In this document: one piece after another, positions 18,301 through 26,554 of the stretch
How the letters are laid out: every line of letters starts with the position of its first letter
Position numbering within the stretch: position 1 is the stretch's first letter
From: Wylensekiella montiformis
Lineage (GTDB): Bacteria > Bacillota > Negativicutes > Selenomonadales > Selenomonadaceae
Assembly: GCF_009697385.1 (NCBI RefSeq)
Contig: NZ_VUNL01000014.1
Coordinates: 1-64,000 of the forward strand
DNA length: 64,000 nt
Direction of reading: 5' to 3'
The notes under the pieces: model-generated
What the model was told of the DNA's origin: nothing
Databases searched by the model: none
The model's input: the letters and a program-made list of their open reading frames with translations, nothing else
Program-made: the position numbers and the translations under genes

Positions 18301-18851
18301 GCGCCGAGTGCCGTCTGCACCGTGCCGACGAGCACGACATCATCCTTCTGAACCGCGCCGGCCGGGCGTGGAGCCTCGGCTTCCTTCGCGGCCGCCGGAG
18401 CCGCAGCCGCACCGGCGACGGTCGCCGTCGTCTTGTGCGTGATGCTGTCATAAGTAAAGGTGACCTCGGCCGGAGCCGTGAGCTTCAGCTTCATATTCGC
18501 GCCGTCACGCGCGCCGTCCGCGCCGTAGTTCTCGCCCCAGCTGCCGCCGATGGCGATCTTGTACTCATAGTTGCCCTTCGGCAGCTTGCCTTTGTACTCG
18601 TACATGCCTTTGCCGACCGGCTTCATCTTCGTCTTGCCGTCCGCCGGCGCCCAGTCCGTACCAGCGCCAAACTTCGTCTGCACCGTACCGACGAGCACGA
18701 CATCCTCGGCGCCGACAGACTCAGCCGCTTCCGCGACCGACCAGCTGACTGCCGCAGGCATGACATCCGCCGGGGCCACATACGGCGCCGCCAGAAGGCT
18801 CAGAGTCAGGGACATGCCCACGGCACGCCCTAAAAGTTGCTTGCGATTCAT
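15369..18851 (-). CDS. Secreted multi-domain alpha-amylase/neopullulanase-type GH13 enzyme with X25 repeats
   Basis: 1160 residues. Signal peptide about 1-43. Three clear starch-binding X25-type modules follow (each begins DVVLxGxxQT and contains GNYxxKxAxGGSW and NYG), with a fourth degenerate one, then a CBM34-like N-domain and a GH13 barrel. Catalytic regions are intact: MDGVYNH (about 738), GWRLDVAKEV with nucleophile Asp about 882, GEIWQD with acid Glu about 915, and VDSHD about 977-981. Predicted to cut alpha-1,4 and possibly alpha-1,6 bonds in starch or pullulan outside the cell. AAAGGAG precedes the ATG. Probably monocistronic; its products could feed the PTS operon at 21666-26320. 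Confidence 0.92.
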   Translation of the reverse strand: MNRKQLLGRAVGMSLTLSLLAAPYVAPADVMPAAVSWSVAEAAESVGAEDVVLVGTVQTKFGAGTDWAPADGKTKMKPVGKGMYEYKGKLPKGNYEYKIAIGGSWGENYGADGARDGANMKLKLTAPAEVTFTYDSITHKTTATVAGAAAAPAAAKEAEAPRPAGAVQKDDVVLVGTVQTALGAAKDWDPSDAKTIMKPDGKGHRVISGLIKKGNYDFKVAVGGSWDLNYGKDGQLNGGNIALRLAADHKVTFTFDEKTHQISYDYEGKAAEQAKFANERDVVLCGDLQTFGGASAKWAPSDMATKMTPTDHGFYTFTIKNLPAGTYNYKIAINGSWAENYGLNGIADGANVAMTLDKPETVTFYYNDKTHRIADSHSYKMLAKDELPVISGIPGIADGTMVDLMLSNLYQANAKVAAGEYTAVISQKGQAPVSQKLHITKSTDVAFYYDAVHKHIIADDGSIRADKVVHDSWNKDERSPWGAVAEGTPVTLKLKTGAGDVQTAKLMVTKAAMTAKGGDEYNPDYDSGTTSYYAMTKVGTKDGQDLWQVTFTPQTYGIYGYKFVLNDTKEYGDDTKTGGTGELKLAGTKYFQVTCYKKGYETPQWAKEAVCYQIFPDRFFDGDKSNDNARTTARGNQPVQHRSWSTPPANSGAGALDGDKWDCNDFYGGDLAGITQKLDYLKGLGITAIYVNPIYAASSNHRYDARDYGSVDPFLGNFDDLSKLASEMKKRGMHLIMDGVYNHIGDDSIYFDRYGKYKTVGAYEYWSRIYDLMNTKKLTEAQAKAEAKKQLEAEGQVFSPWHWENWFDIKNVKAKDEMGEKYAYHDWQSFSSLAPFRDKDFPGYSASTPKHTDLGDYLLYGRDGEKGVIMKWFDYGLSGWRLDVAKEVPPGFWADVRDEVKTIKTQSGDTPLLLGEIWQDGSQFFMGDSMDSVMNYKLSDTLMHFVMGGKAQDSDDVLTQLRQNYPKQALYNLMNIVDSHDTARAIYTYGGGKDGVVQAQKTDFDYALGKARLKMAAVFELGYPGMPTIYYGDEAGQFGSKDPDCRRAFPWGKEDKDLQNFYKKIIAVRNNNKNVFALGDLDTLTAKDNIYAYQRTAVDGSGKIGVVALNNGKAQKIAIPVKAADGTVLKDQLTGVKATVQSGKITVNIGQNQALMMVNA

Positions 18852-18891
18852 TGTAAAGCTCCTTTCAACAAGGAATTTGTGTGATAGATTA

Positions 18892-18921
18892 GAAGCTGTG
18901 AAAACGGATTTTCACAGCTTC
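18892..18921 (-). promoter_or_regulatory. 13-bp perfect hairpin in the amylase leader
   Basis: GAAGCTGTGAAAA (18892-18904) and its exact complement (18909-18921) flank CGGA, 41 bases upstream of the amylase ATG. No T run follows, so a terminator is unlikely. It could be an operator or an mRNA-stabilising leader hairpin. Confidence 0.45.
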
Positions 18922-18960
18922 CTTATTACCTATATGACCATGCTTCTCCCATAAGCCGTG

Positions 18961-19796
18961 CTCCTCATGCCTTCCCCTTGGGGGGAAGGTGGGTGAGCAA
19001 AGCGAACCCGGATGAGGGGACATTGTTCGATGGCCCATTCGGGGAAGAGACGCCCTGCGTGGAACACCTCTTCCGACCGCTTCGCGGCCACCTTCTCCTA
19101 AGGAGAAGGCTTATCTCCTCATGCCTTCCCCTTGGGGGGAAGGTGGGTGAGCAAAGCGAACCCGGATGAGGGGACGCTGTTCGATGTCCCATTCGGGGGA
19201 AGAGACGTCCTGCGTGGAACACCTCTTCCGACCGCTTCGCGGCCACCTTCTCCTCAGGAGAAGGCTTATCTCCTCATGCCTTCCCCTTGGGGGAAGGTGG
19301 GTGAACGGAGCGAACCAGGATGAGGGGATCGCTGTTCGATGTCCCATTCGGGGAAGATACGTCCTGCGTGGAACACCTCTTCCGACCGCTTCGCGGCCAC
19401 CTTCTCCTCAGGAGAAGGCTTATCTCCTCATGCCTTCCCCTTGGGGGGAAGGTGGGTGAGCGGAGCAAACCCAGATGAGGGGATCGCTGTTCGATGTCCC
19501 ATTCGGGGAAGATACGCCCTGCGTGGAACACCTCTTCCGACCGCTTCGCGGCCACCTTCTCCTAAGGAGAAGGCTTATCTCCTCATGCCTTCCCCTTGGG
19601 GGGAAGGTGGGTGAGCGGAGCGAGGCCGGATGAGGGGACATTGTTCGATGGCCGCTTCGCGGGAAGATACGCCCCGCGTGGAACACCTCTTCCGACCGCT
19701 TCGCGGCCACCTTCTCCTGAGGAGAAGGCTTATCTCCTCATGCCTTCCCCTTGGGGGGAAGGTGGGTGAGCGGAGCAAACCCGGATGAGGGGTTGG
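18961..19796 (+). repeat. Tandem array of 154-155 bp palindromic repeat units, block E
   Basis: Five full units start at 18961, 19115, 19270, 19424 and 19579, with a sixth truncated unit from 19734. Each begins CTCCTCATGCCTTCCCC, forms CCTTCCCC/GGGGAAGG, continues GTGGGTGAGC...GGATGAGGGG and ...GCGTGGAACACCTCTTCCG, and ends with CCTTCTCCT/AGGAGAAGG. The period is constant at 154-155 bp and units differ by scattered substitutions. It fills the amylase to SLH-porin gap, and no reading frame is conserved as a protein. Confidence 0.92.
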
Positions 19797-19832
19797 GCGC
19801 TTGGGAGAGTGCTTCAAGCTGCTTTCAGCAGA

Positions 19833-21395
19833 TTAGAAATGGAAGTCCACCCAGCTGCGGAGGATGTGGCGCTTGTAAGCCGTCCGCTCTCCAGCATCAT
19901 TGCGTCCATTGGTATTTTCCGTAAGATGCGGAGCCCACATCGTCTCCCATTCGCAGTTTTTCCACGGAACCATCTTGAAGCCGAAATACCAGCCTTTAAC
20001 ACCAGATACAAAGGTCGGTTCACGCGTAGCCCACTCATCATCATGACCGAGATCAGCAGCCACACCAAGGTTAACCCACTTTGCATAAAGGCCCCAGGAT
20101 TTTACTTTATTCAAATCTGTTCCCTTATACTCCATACGCACAGCCCAGTCTGTATCAAACTTAGCAAACCCTGCATAGCTCTTCATCCAATCATATTTTG
20201 CATCAGACTTGACATACGAACCTGTCACACTAAAGTCCTTAAACGGTCTGATCTTCAAATCTGCACTGATAAAGTTCTTAGCACCAGTGTAGAAACCAAG
20301 ATTACCATCGTTATGCTCAAGCTCATGTCCTACAACACGTGCATAAGCAATGTTTGCATCCATGTATTTGCCAAGCGGACCCCAGAAGTCTACTGCTGCC
20401 GCTACCGGAGCACGATGCGTGTAACGATCTACGCTGATAACCTTTCCATTATCATCAACTTCGATATTCTGATCAGACGACCAGTCTGCCGATGGTTTGA
20501 AATACTGCGCACTGAACCACCAGCCATGACCTTTTTCAATCGGATGATAAGTTGCGATACCATCAATCTGTCCGCCAAGCAACAGGTTCTGCATGCCGAT
20601 GCCGTTCCATTTGCGGCCGATATTGGTATACCAGTTATGCTGTTTACCCAATGCCAGTTCAACCCAAATGTTGCTGATTGATCCATTATGGTTGGCATCA
20701 GCCTGTTCACTATCACGCGTTTCCGCCGAAATGGTCTTATCATAAACAATAGGACGTTCAGACCATTCATAGGTACCGTCTGCTTTTTTATGCTTAACCC
20801 ATCTAACATCACCCGTTTTTAAGGTGCTGTATTCACTGTCGCGCGTGCGGGCATTTTTCTCGATAGTGAAACGAGCCGTAGCATACGGATTGATCTTCAT
20901 CGAACCCTCAAGATCCATATAGAAACGGTTATTATAATCGCCGTTATGTCCATCTTTTACCAATCCATTATCATCGCCGGCCTGTACACGCGTCATGCCC
21001 CAGACCTTGAACTTATCCGTCTTGGCGTTGAGGTCTTTGATGGCTTTCGTGTTGGCGTCGACTTTTTTGTTCAGGGTGTCGAGTTCGCCGGCGTACTCCG
21101 CGGAAAGTTTGTCCAGTACAGCTTTGTCCCCGAAGCTGACGTCTTTTTTCTGCATGGCCTTGGCGACGATGCTGGCCATCTCGTAGCGGGTCATGGTGCG
21201 GCCGCCCTGGAAGGTGCTGTCGCCCATGCCGTCAATGACGCCTTCCTTGGCAAGGTAGTCGAGGGCCTGATAGGCCCAGTGGTCTTTCGGCACATCGGTG
21301 AAGCTGTCCGCCGATGCCGCGAAAGCCGTGCTGCCGAGTCCTGCGCTGAGGGTGAGTCCCGTGAGGATTGCCAGAGCTTTCTTGTTGAGTCTCAT
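19833..21395 (-). CDS. SLH-domain outer membrane putative porin
   Basis: 520 residues from the ATG at 21395, chosen because GGAAG lies upstream and a clear signal peptide follows (MRLNKKALAILTGLTLSAGL, cleaved near STAFAA). SLH domain about 30-85 (FTDVPKDHWAYQALDYLAKE, TMTRYEMASIV), coiled coil about 95-130 (ELDTLNKKVDANTKAIKDL), then a barrel ending SWVDFHF. Same architecture as the OmpM genes but a separate subfamily with a different signal peptide and barrel. Its place between the amylase and the PTS operon makes oligosaccharide diffusion an attractive but unproven role. Confidence 0.85.
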   Translation of the reverse strand: MRLNKKALAILTGLTLSAGLGSTAFAASADSFTDVPKDHWAYQALDYLAKEGVIDGMGDSTFQGGRTMTRYEMASIVAKAMQKKDVSFGDKAVLDKLSAEYAGELDTLNKKVDANTKAIKDLNAKTDKFKVWGMTRVQAGDDNGLVKDGHNGDYNNRFYMDLEGSMKINPYATARFTIEKNARTRDSEYSTLKTGDVRWVKHKKADGTYEWSERPIVYDKTISAETRDSEQADANHNGSISNIWVELALGKQHNWYTNIGRKWNGIGMQNLLLGGQIDGIATYHPIEKGHGWWFSAQYFKPSADWSSDQNIEVDDNGKVISVDRYTHRAPVAAAVDFWGPLGKYMDANIAYARVVGHELEHNDGNLGFYTGAKNFISADLKIRPFKDFSVTGSYVKSDAKYDWMKSYAGFAKFDTDWAVRMEYKGTDLNKVKSWGLYAKWVNLGVAADLGHDDEWATREPTFVSGVKGWYFGFKMVPWKNCEWETMWAPHLTENTNGRNDAGERTAYKRHILRSWVDFHF

Positions 21396-21665
21396 AGATG
21401 ATACTTCCTTTCCCTTTCGTCTGCAAACCTTGCAGTATTGTCTGCGGCTTGCAAACATTCTCACAATTCTTTTTATATGAGAAGAGGTCTTCGCATCTTT
21501 CCTTGTTCCGATAGGAAAACCTCTGCACATATCCATAAGGATGTTATCGCAACAGCGGCGGCGGGAGCCTTCCCGCGTCGCTGGATTTTTCGGGGTGGCA
21601 CACAGCAAAGGGGAGCGCTGTGCACCAACTAATGTAGGGAGTCGAAAAAGGGATGAAAAAAGGGG

Positions 21666-22439
21666 TTATATATTCGCCTCAAGCATGGCTCCGACGCCGG
21701 CGTAGACCCCGCGGGCCTTTGCCTTGATGGCGTCGCGCGCCGTGTCGACGGTGAAACCGCCGAAGGCTTCGATCATGGGCAGGTCATTGATCTCATCACC
21801 GATGGTGTAGATCTCCGGACTCGACCAGCCCATGAGTTCAATCAGTTTGCGGATGCCCTGTTCTTTGCTGATGCCTTTGGGCGTGATGTCCAGGCTGCAG
21901 CGGTTCGGGTAGGCGTGGATCACATCGCCGTAACGGGCGTTGAGAATCTCGCTGACCTCGGCCGATTCACTGGGGTCAGGGTAGCCCAGTGAGAATTGGT
22001 GTATCTGCGGCAGGCTCATGATGTCCTGCTCGGTGATCGGAACGATGGTAAAGTCCCATTGTTTCGCCTCGCGGCTGATCCATGAGCCTTCGCGCTCATG
22101 GTAGAGGTATGTCTTGTCCGCCGCGGAGAAGGCGAAGTGGAAGGAGCGGCGCACACCCGGCTCCCTGACCATTTCGGCTAGTGTCTGCAGGGGAATCCTG
22201 CCCTGCCAAAGGGGTGTGCCGTCTGCCTTGCAGATCAGGCCGCCGTTGTTGCAGACGGCGTAGTCGGATTCGATACCATAGTGGCGGAGCTGGGGCGCCA
22301 GCATGCCGTAGTCACGGCCTGTGACGACACCGAAGAGGTGTCCGGCCTCCCGCCAGCGATGCACACCCTGTGCATCGGCGGCCGCGATGGTATCGTTGCG
22401 GAACAGTGTCCCGTCGTAATCGCTGGCTGCGATCTTCAT
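21666..22439 (-). CDS. HAD-superfamily (Cof-type) phosphatase
   Basis: 257 residues. Motif I DYDGTLF (nucleophile Asp7 with Asp9), motif II region VVTGRDYG, Lys in KGISKEQGI, and motif IV GDEINDLPMIEAFG, with a large C2 cap of the Cof/YidA type. Its ATG overlaps the stop of the upstream alpha-glucosidase by four bases (ATGA), so the two are translationally coupled. In this operon it may dephosphorylate a sugar phosphate made by the PTS, but the substrate cannot be read from sequence. Confidence 0.85.
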   Translation of the reverse strand: MKIAASDYDGTLFRNDTIAAADAQGVHRWREAGHLFGVVTGRDYGMLAPQLRHYGIESDYAVCNNGGLICKADGTPLWQGRIPLQTLAEMVREPGVRRSFHFAFSAADKTYLYHEREGSWISREAKQWDFTIVPITEQDIMSLPQIHQFSLGYPDPSESAEVSEILNARYGDVIHAYPNRCSLDITPKGISKEQGIRKLIELMGWSSPEIYTIGDEINDLPMIEAFGGFTVDTARDAIKAKARGVYAGVGAMLEANI

Positions 22440-24130
22440 GCGTCGTCCTCTCCTTCCATGACATAGACTGCGGCTTCATAGGGGCGCAGGGTTCCTTTGC
22501 AGGTGCCCGGCATCGAGGTAATCACCGTCGACGCGCCCGTCAGAAGATCCGCCGGATAGCTGGCTTCCCGGCCGCTGAAGTTGACCAGCGTAATCGTCTG
22601 GCGATGTCCCAGACGGCGGCGGAATGCGTAAATTTCCGGATGCTCCCGCAGAAGTTCCTGATAGGAGCCTTGCTGCAGGATGTCCGCAACCTCGCCAGTG
22701 CGGCGGATGCGGGATAGATGGCGGTAGTAGATCAGCACGGAGTGCTCGTCGAGCGCTTCGCTCTCGACGCAGCAGGTCCGGTAGTCCTCATGAACCGGCA
22801 GCCATGGTTTCCCTTTGGTAAAGCCGGCCTGATAGCCGCGCGTCCACTGCATCGGCGTGCGCGCATTGTCGCGGCTGTACCGATGGACGAAGCGCATCGC
22901 TTCGCTCTCGCTGAATTCTTCGCCCAGAGCCAGCTCGTACTGGCCATGCGAGGAGATGTCGTTGTATTCGCCGATGGTGTCCCAGGCGATATTGTCCATG
23001 CCGATTTCCTGTCCTTCGTAGATGAAGGGCGTACCCCGGAGGGTCAGCAGGACGGTCGCCATGGCCTTGGCCGTAACGGCCGGGTCGGCGTCGTCGGGGA
23101 AGAAGTGGCGGACGCTGCGCATCTGGTCGTGGTTTTCAAAGAATACCGGATACCAGCCGTTGTCCGCGGTCGCCTGCTGGCTGGCCGTCAGGCAGGCTTT
23201 GAGCTGCGGCAAAAGCTTCAGGTTCCAGCCTGTCGCGTGGCTCCAGAGCTCGCCGTCCGGGAATTCAAGATTCATGTGGCTGAACTCGAACAGCATGTCG
23301 AAGGCACCCTTTTCGCCGACCCAGTCGGCAAGCTCCGACGGCTCGACGCCGTTGGCTTCGGCCACGGTGAAGATGTCATGCCCGTCGAATACCTCGCGGC
23401 GGAACTCGTGCAGGAAGTCGAGGATGCCCGGCGTGTCGGCGATGATCTTATGGATGTTGACCATGCCGTCCGCGCTGTCCGGCTCGCCGTCGGCGAAGTC
23501 CTGCGGTTTCTTGATGTAGACGATGGCATCGATGCGGAATCCGCCGACGCCTTTGTCCACCCAGAAGTTCGCGGCATCGTAGAGCGCCCGCCGGACGTCG
23601 GGGTTTTCCCAGTTGAGATCCGGCTGGGCTTCGGCGAAGGTGTGCAGGTAGTACTGCTGGCGCTCCTCGCACCATGTCCAGGCGCTGCCGCCGAAGATGC
23701 TGCGCCAGTTGGTCGGCGCGGAGCCGTCCGGCTTCGCGTCGCGCCAGATATACCAGTCGGCCTTGGCATTGTCGCGGCTTGAGCGCGACTCGCGGAACCA
23801 GCTGTGCTGGTCGGAGGTATGGTTGTAAACCAGATCCATGACGATGCGGATGTCCCGCTTTTTCGCCTCGGCGATCAGTTCGTCCATGTCCTCCATGCTT
23901 CCGTAGGACGGATCAATCCCGGTGTAGTCCGCGATGTCGTATCCGTTGTCCACCATCGGCGACGGGTAGACGGGAGTGAGCCAGATGGCCCCGACTCCCA
24001 ATGTTTTCAGGTAGTCCAGACGATGGGTGATGCCGGGGATGTCCCCCTGCCCGCTGCCGGTCGTATCCATGAAGCTTTTCGGATAGACCTGATAGACGAT
24101 CGTCTTTTGCCACCATTTCAAATCATTCAT
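22436..24130 (-). CDS. GH13 alpha-glucosidase (oligo-1,6-glucosidase/phosphotrehalase family)
   Basis: 564 residues, cytoplasmic, no signal peptide. Starts NDLKWWQKTIVYQVYPKSF, the typical GH13 exo-glucosidase N-terminus. Catalytic regions: DLVYNHTSDQH (about 98), GFRIDAI with nucleophile Asp about 201, FTVAEANG with Glu about 257, and ENHDQ with Asp about 334. It lies between a PTS permease and a HAD phosphatase, so it probably splits an imported (perhaps phosphorylated) alpha-glucoside. MalL-type and TreC-type activities cannot be separated with confidence. GAAAGGA precedes the ATG. Confidence 0.9.
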   Translation of the reverse strand: MNDLKWWQKTIVYQVYPKSFMDTTGSGQGDIPGITHRLDYLKTLGVGAIWLTPVYPSPMVDNGYDIADYTGIDPSYGSMEDMDELIAEAKKRDIRIVMDLVYNHTSDQHSWFRESRSSRDNAKADWYIWRDAKPDGSAPTNWRSIFGGSAWTWCEERQQYYLHTFAEAQPDLNWENPDVRRALYDAANFWVDKGVGGFRIDAIVYIKKPQDFADGEPDSADGMVNIHKIIADTPGILDFLHEFRREVFDGHDIFTVAEANGVEPSELADWVGEKGAFDMLFEFSHMNLEFPDGELWSHATGWNLKLLPQLKACLTASQQATADNGWYPVFFENHDQMRSVRHFFPDDADPAVTAKAMATVLLTLRGTPFIYEGQEIGMDNIAWDTIGEYNDISSHGQYELALGEEFSESEAMRFVHRYSRDNARTPMQWTRGYQAGFTKGKPWLPVHEDYRTCCVESEALDEHSVLIYYRHLSRIRRTGEVADILQQGSYQELLREHPEIYAFRRRLGHRQTITLVNFSGREASYPADLLTGASTVITSMPGTCKGTLRPYEAAVYVMEGEDDA

Positions 24131-24199
24131 GAGTATCTTTCCTTAAATCGTTTTGGTTTTGCCTTGGCAGGAGGGCTTTCGCCCTCCGCCGGGAGCGGT

Positions 24200-26320
24200 T
24201 CAGAAGGTCAGGATCGGCGTTTCGTTGGCCGTGACGTCCTGATCGGCCGCTTTTTTCATCTGCGGATAGTCGGTGTAGTTGGTGACCGCCATGATAACGG
24301 TGTCCTGATAGCCCGCGTCCTTGATAACCTGACGGTTGAACCGGACCAGCGGATCGCCGGCTTTGACGCGTGCGCCCTGTTTCGTCAGGAGCTCGAAGCC
24401 CTTGCCTTCGAGCTTGACCGTGTCGATGCCGACATGGATCAGAAGCTCCGCGCCGTTGTCGAGGCGCAGCCCGACGGCATGCAGGCTTTCTTCCATGACC
24501 ATCGTGACTTCGGCATCGGCCGGAGCGACGACGGTATCACCGGACGGGTCGATGGCTACGCCGTCGCCCATCATTTTCTGCGAGAACATTTCATCTTTGA
24601 CTTCGGACATGTCGATGAGGTGTCCGGAGATGTATGCGTTGAGCTTCATCGCCAGGTCCGGCGCGGCCGGAGCATGATGCGGAGCCGTTTCCTGTTCAGT
24701 GGCGGCGGGCTTTATGACCTCGCCTTTGAGCAGGGCGTCGAAGTAGCCGCGCACCTGCGGGACGGAGAGTCCGACGATGACCTGAATGGCATGGCCGTTC
24801 TTGACCAGACCGAACGCGCCGGCTTTAGTGAACTTCGAGGCCGGTTTTACTTTGTCCGGGTCGTTGACTGTGACGCGCAGTCGCGTTGCGCAGTTCGTGA
24901 CTTCCTTGATGTTGGACGGGCCGCCGAGGTTGTCGAGGAATACTTTCGCTTTGATGGCCTGCGGGTTGTCCGCCATGCCCATCTCTTCCATTTCTTTCTT
25001 GGCCTGATATTCCGCCTTGGAGAAGAGCTTGTCTTCCACATCGTCGTCCGTGCGGCCCGGCGTCTTATAGTCGAACTTCTGGATCATGAAGCGGAATACG
25101 AGGAAGTAGATCACGAAGAAGCAGAGACCGATGATGATCTGAGTGATATAGGTCCCAGCATGGAACTTGAAGAGCGGAATCCAGTTCTGTACGAAGCAGT
25201 CGATGAGGCCGCCGCCGAAGTTGCCGGACAGGCCGAAGAGGTACAATGTCGAGGAAAGCGTCGCAGCGAGAACCGCATGGACGAGATACAGCAGCGGAGC
25301 GACGAAGAGGAAAGTGAATTCCAGCGGCTCCGTGATGCCGCAGAGCATTGCCGTGATCGTGGCCGGGATCAGCAGGGCTGCGGTCTTTTTCTTCTTTTCC
25401 GGTTTAGCGCACATGTACATGGCGAGCGCCGCACCCGGCAGGCCGAATACCTTGGCGCTGCCGTGAAGGGCAAAGCCGCCTTCCGGGAACATTTCTTTCA
25501 GGCTGTGCGCGCTTGTCGCAAAGTCATTGAGGTGCTGCAGCCAGTACTGCTGGATGCCGCCGTCGCAGACGGCCGGGCCGAAGATGAACGGCAGGTAGAT
25601 GAAGTGGTGCAGGCCCGCCGGGAGCAGGATGCGCTCGGAGAAGGTGTAGCACCATACGCCGACGATGCCGCTGGTTTTCAGGAAGCCCTGGAACTGCATG
25701 ATCGCGTGCTGGATGGCCGGCCATACGAAGCAGAAGATCAGGGCCATCGGCAGCATGACGAGGAATCCGACGGCCACGACAAAGGCGGGGCCTTTGAAGA
25801 TGCCGAGCCAGTCCGGAACATCCGTGTCGTAGAAGCGATTGTGGAGCCATGCGGTGACGCAGGCGATGAAGATCGCTCCGAGCATGCCCATGTCGAGGGT
25901 CTTGATGTTCGCGATCATCGCGAGTCCTGTGCCGGCTCCGGCGCTCTGGCTATAATCTACGCCGAAGAACGCGCCGTTCAGTGTGAGGATGCCGGAGATG
26001 AAATAGTTGAACACCATGTAGATGACGAACGATTCCATCGCGCAGCGCGCCGGTTCTTTCTTGGCGAAGCCGATCGGCACGGCGATGGCGAACAGGATCG
26101 GCATCTGGCTGAATACGGTCCAGGCGCCCTGTTCGACGACGAACCAGAAATCATACCAAAGCGTTCCCTTGGCCGCCAGACTTCCGAGAAGTCCTTCGTT
26201 CTTGCAGACGATGGAAATCGCAACCATGATACCAAAGAATGCGAACAGGATGACCGGCGTGTACATCGCGCCGCCAAACCGCTGCATCCCCTGCATGACG
26301 CGGTCCTTACTGATTGACAT
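24200..26320 (-). CDS. PTS system alpha-glucoside/glucose-type EIICBA
   Basis: 706 residues from the ATG at 26320, which has GGAGG 8 bases upstream; a longer frame lacks a site. An EIIC membrane domain of about ten segments (1-430) carries GITEPLEFTFLFVAP. An EIIB domain (about 455-535) has the phospho-cysteine motif NCATRLR (Cys about 477). An EIIA domain (about 560-706) has the phospho-histidine in LLIHVGIDTV (His about 629). All three phosphotransfer domains in one chain allow direct transfer from HPr. The EIIC resembles the maltose/alpha-glucoside branch, in line with the downstream GH13 gene. First gene of the operon. Confidence 0.92.
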   Translation of the reverse strand: MSISKDRVMQGMQRFGGAMYTPVILFAFFGIMVAISIVCKNEGLLGSLAAKGTLWYDFWFVVEQGAWTVFSQMPILFAIAVPIGFAKKEPARCAMESFVIYMVFNYFISGILTLNGAFFGVDYSQSAGAGTGLAMIANIKTLDMGMLGAIFIACVTAWLHNRFYDTDVPDWLGIFKGPAFVVAVGFLVMLPMALIFCFVWPAIQHAIMQFQGFLKTSGIVGVWCYTFSERILLPAGLHHFIYLPFIFGPAVCDGGIQQYWLQHLNDFATSAHSLKEMFPEGGFALHGSAKVFGLPGAALAMYMCAKPEKKKKTAALLIPATITAMLCGITEPLEFTFLFVAPLLYLVHAVLAATLSSTLYLFGLSGNFGGGLIDCFVQNWIPLFKFHAGTYITQIIIGLCFFVIYFLVFRFMIQKFDYKTPGRTDDDVEDKLFSKAEYQAKKEMEEMGMADNPQAIKAKVFLDNLGGPSNIKEVTNCATRLRVTVNDPDKVKPASKFTKAGAFGLVKNGHAIQVIVGLSVPQVRGYFDALLKGEVIKPAATEQETAPHHAPAAPDLAMKLNAYISGHLIDMSEVKDEMFSQKMMGDGVAIDPSGDTVVAPADAEVTMVMEESLHAVGLRLDNGAELLIHVGIDTVKLEGKGFELLTKQGARVKAGDPLVRFNRQVIKDAGYQDTVIMAVTNYTDYPQMKKAADQDVTANETPILTF

Positions 26321-26437
26321 AACCCCAACCTCCATTTTTATCTTCCCCGCCGGGGAAGGATGATGATGAACTTGCTGCGCGGACATCCGACCTCTGCCGG
26401 ACTCCACGTCACGGTTATCTTGTTGCTTAAAGAATAA

Positions 26438-26476
26438 CGCAAAAAGGCCGCGAACTCAATAGTTTCGCGGCCTTTC
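26438..26476 (-). terminator. terminator between the RpiR regulator and the PTS operon
   Basis: Stem GGCCGCGAA/TTCGCGGCC followed by TTTTTGCG on the minus strand, 80 bases past the regulator stop. The PTS operon therefore probably has its own promoter in 26321-26437, though I see no convincing -35/-10 pair there. Confidence 0.8.
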
Positions 26477-26554
26477 GGCATATTGCCCTCATGCGGTATT
26501 TTGTTACATTTCATGAAATTTGGTACACACCCCATGTACCCTTGCCCCGACTGG

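Noticed and set aside
15330-18833. A 1167-residue open frame antisense to the amylase gene
   Set aside because: It mirrors the codon phase of the GC-rich amylase gene, has no ribosome site and is rich in Arg/Val/His as such shadows are. The same applies to long antisense frames opposite the ompM, chemoreceptor, PTS, RND, nucleotidase and cstA genes.
18961-19796. CRISPR array
   Set aside because: Units are 154-155 bp and nearly identical throughout, with no short repeat alternating with unique spacers, and no cas genes are present.
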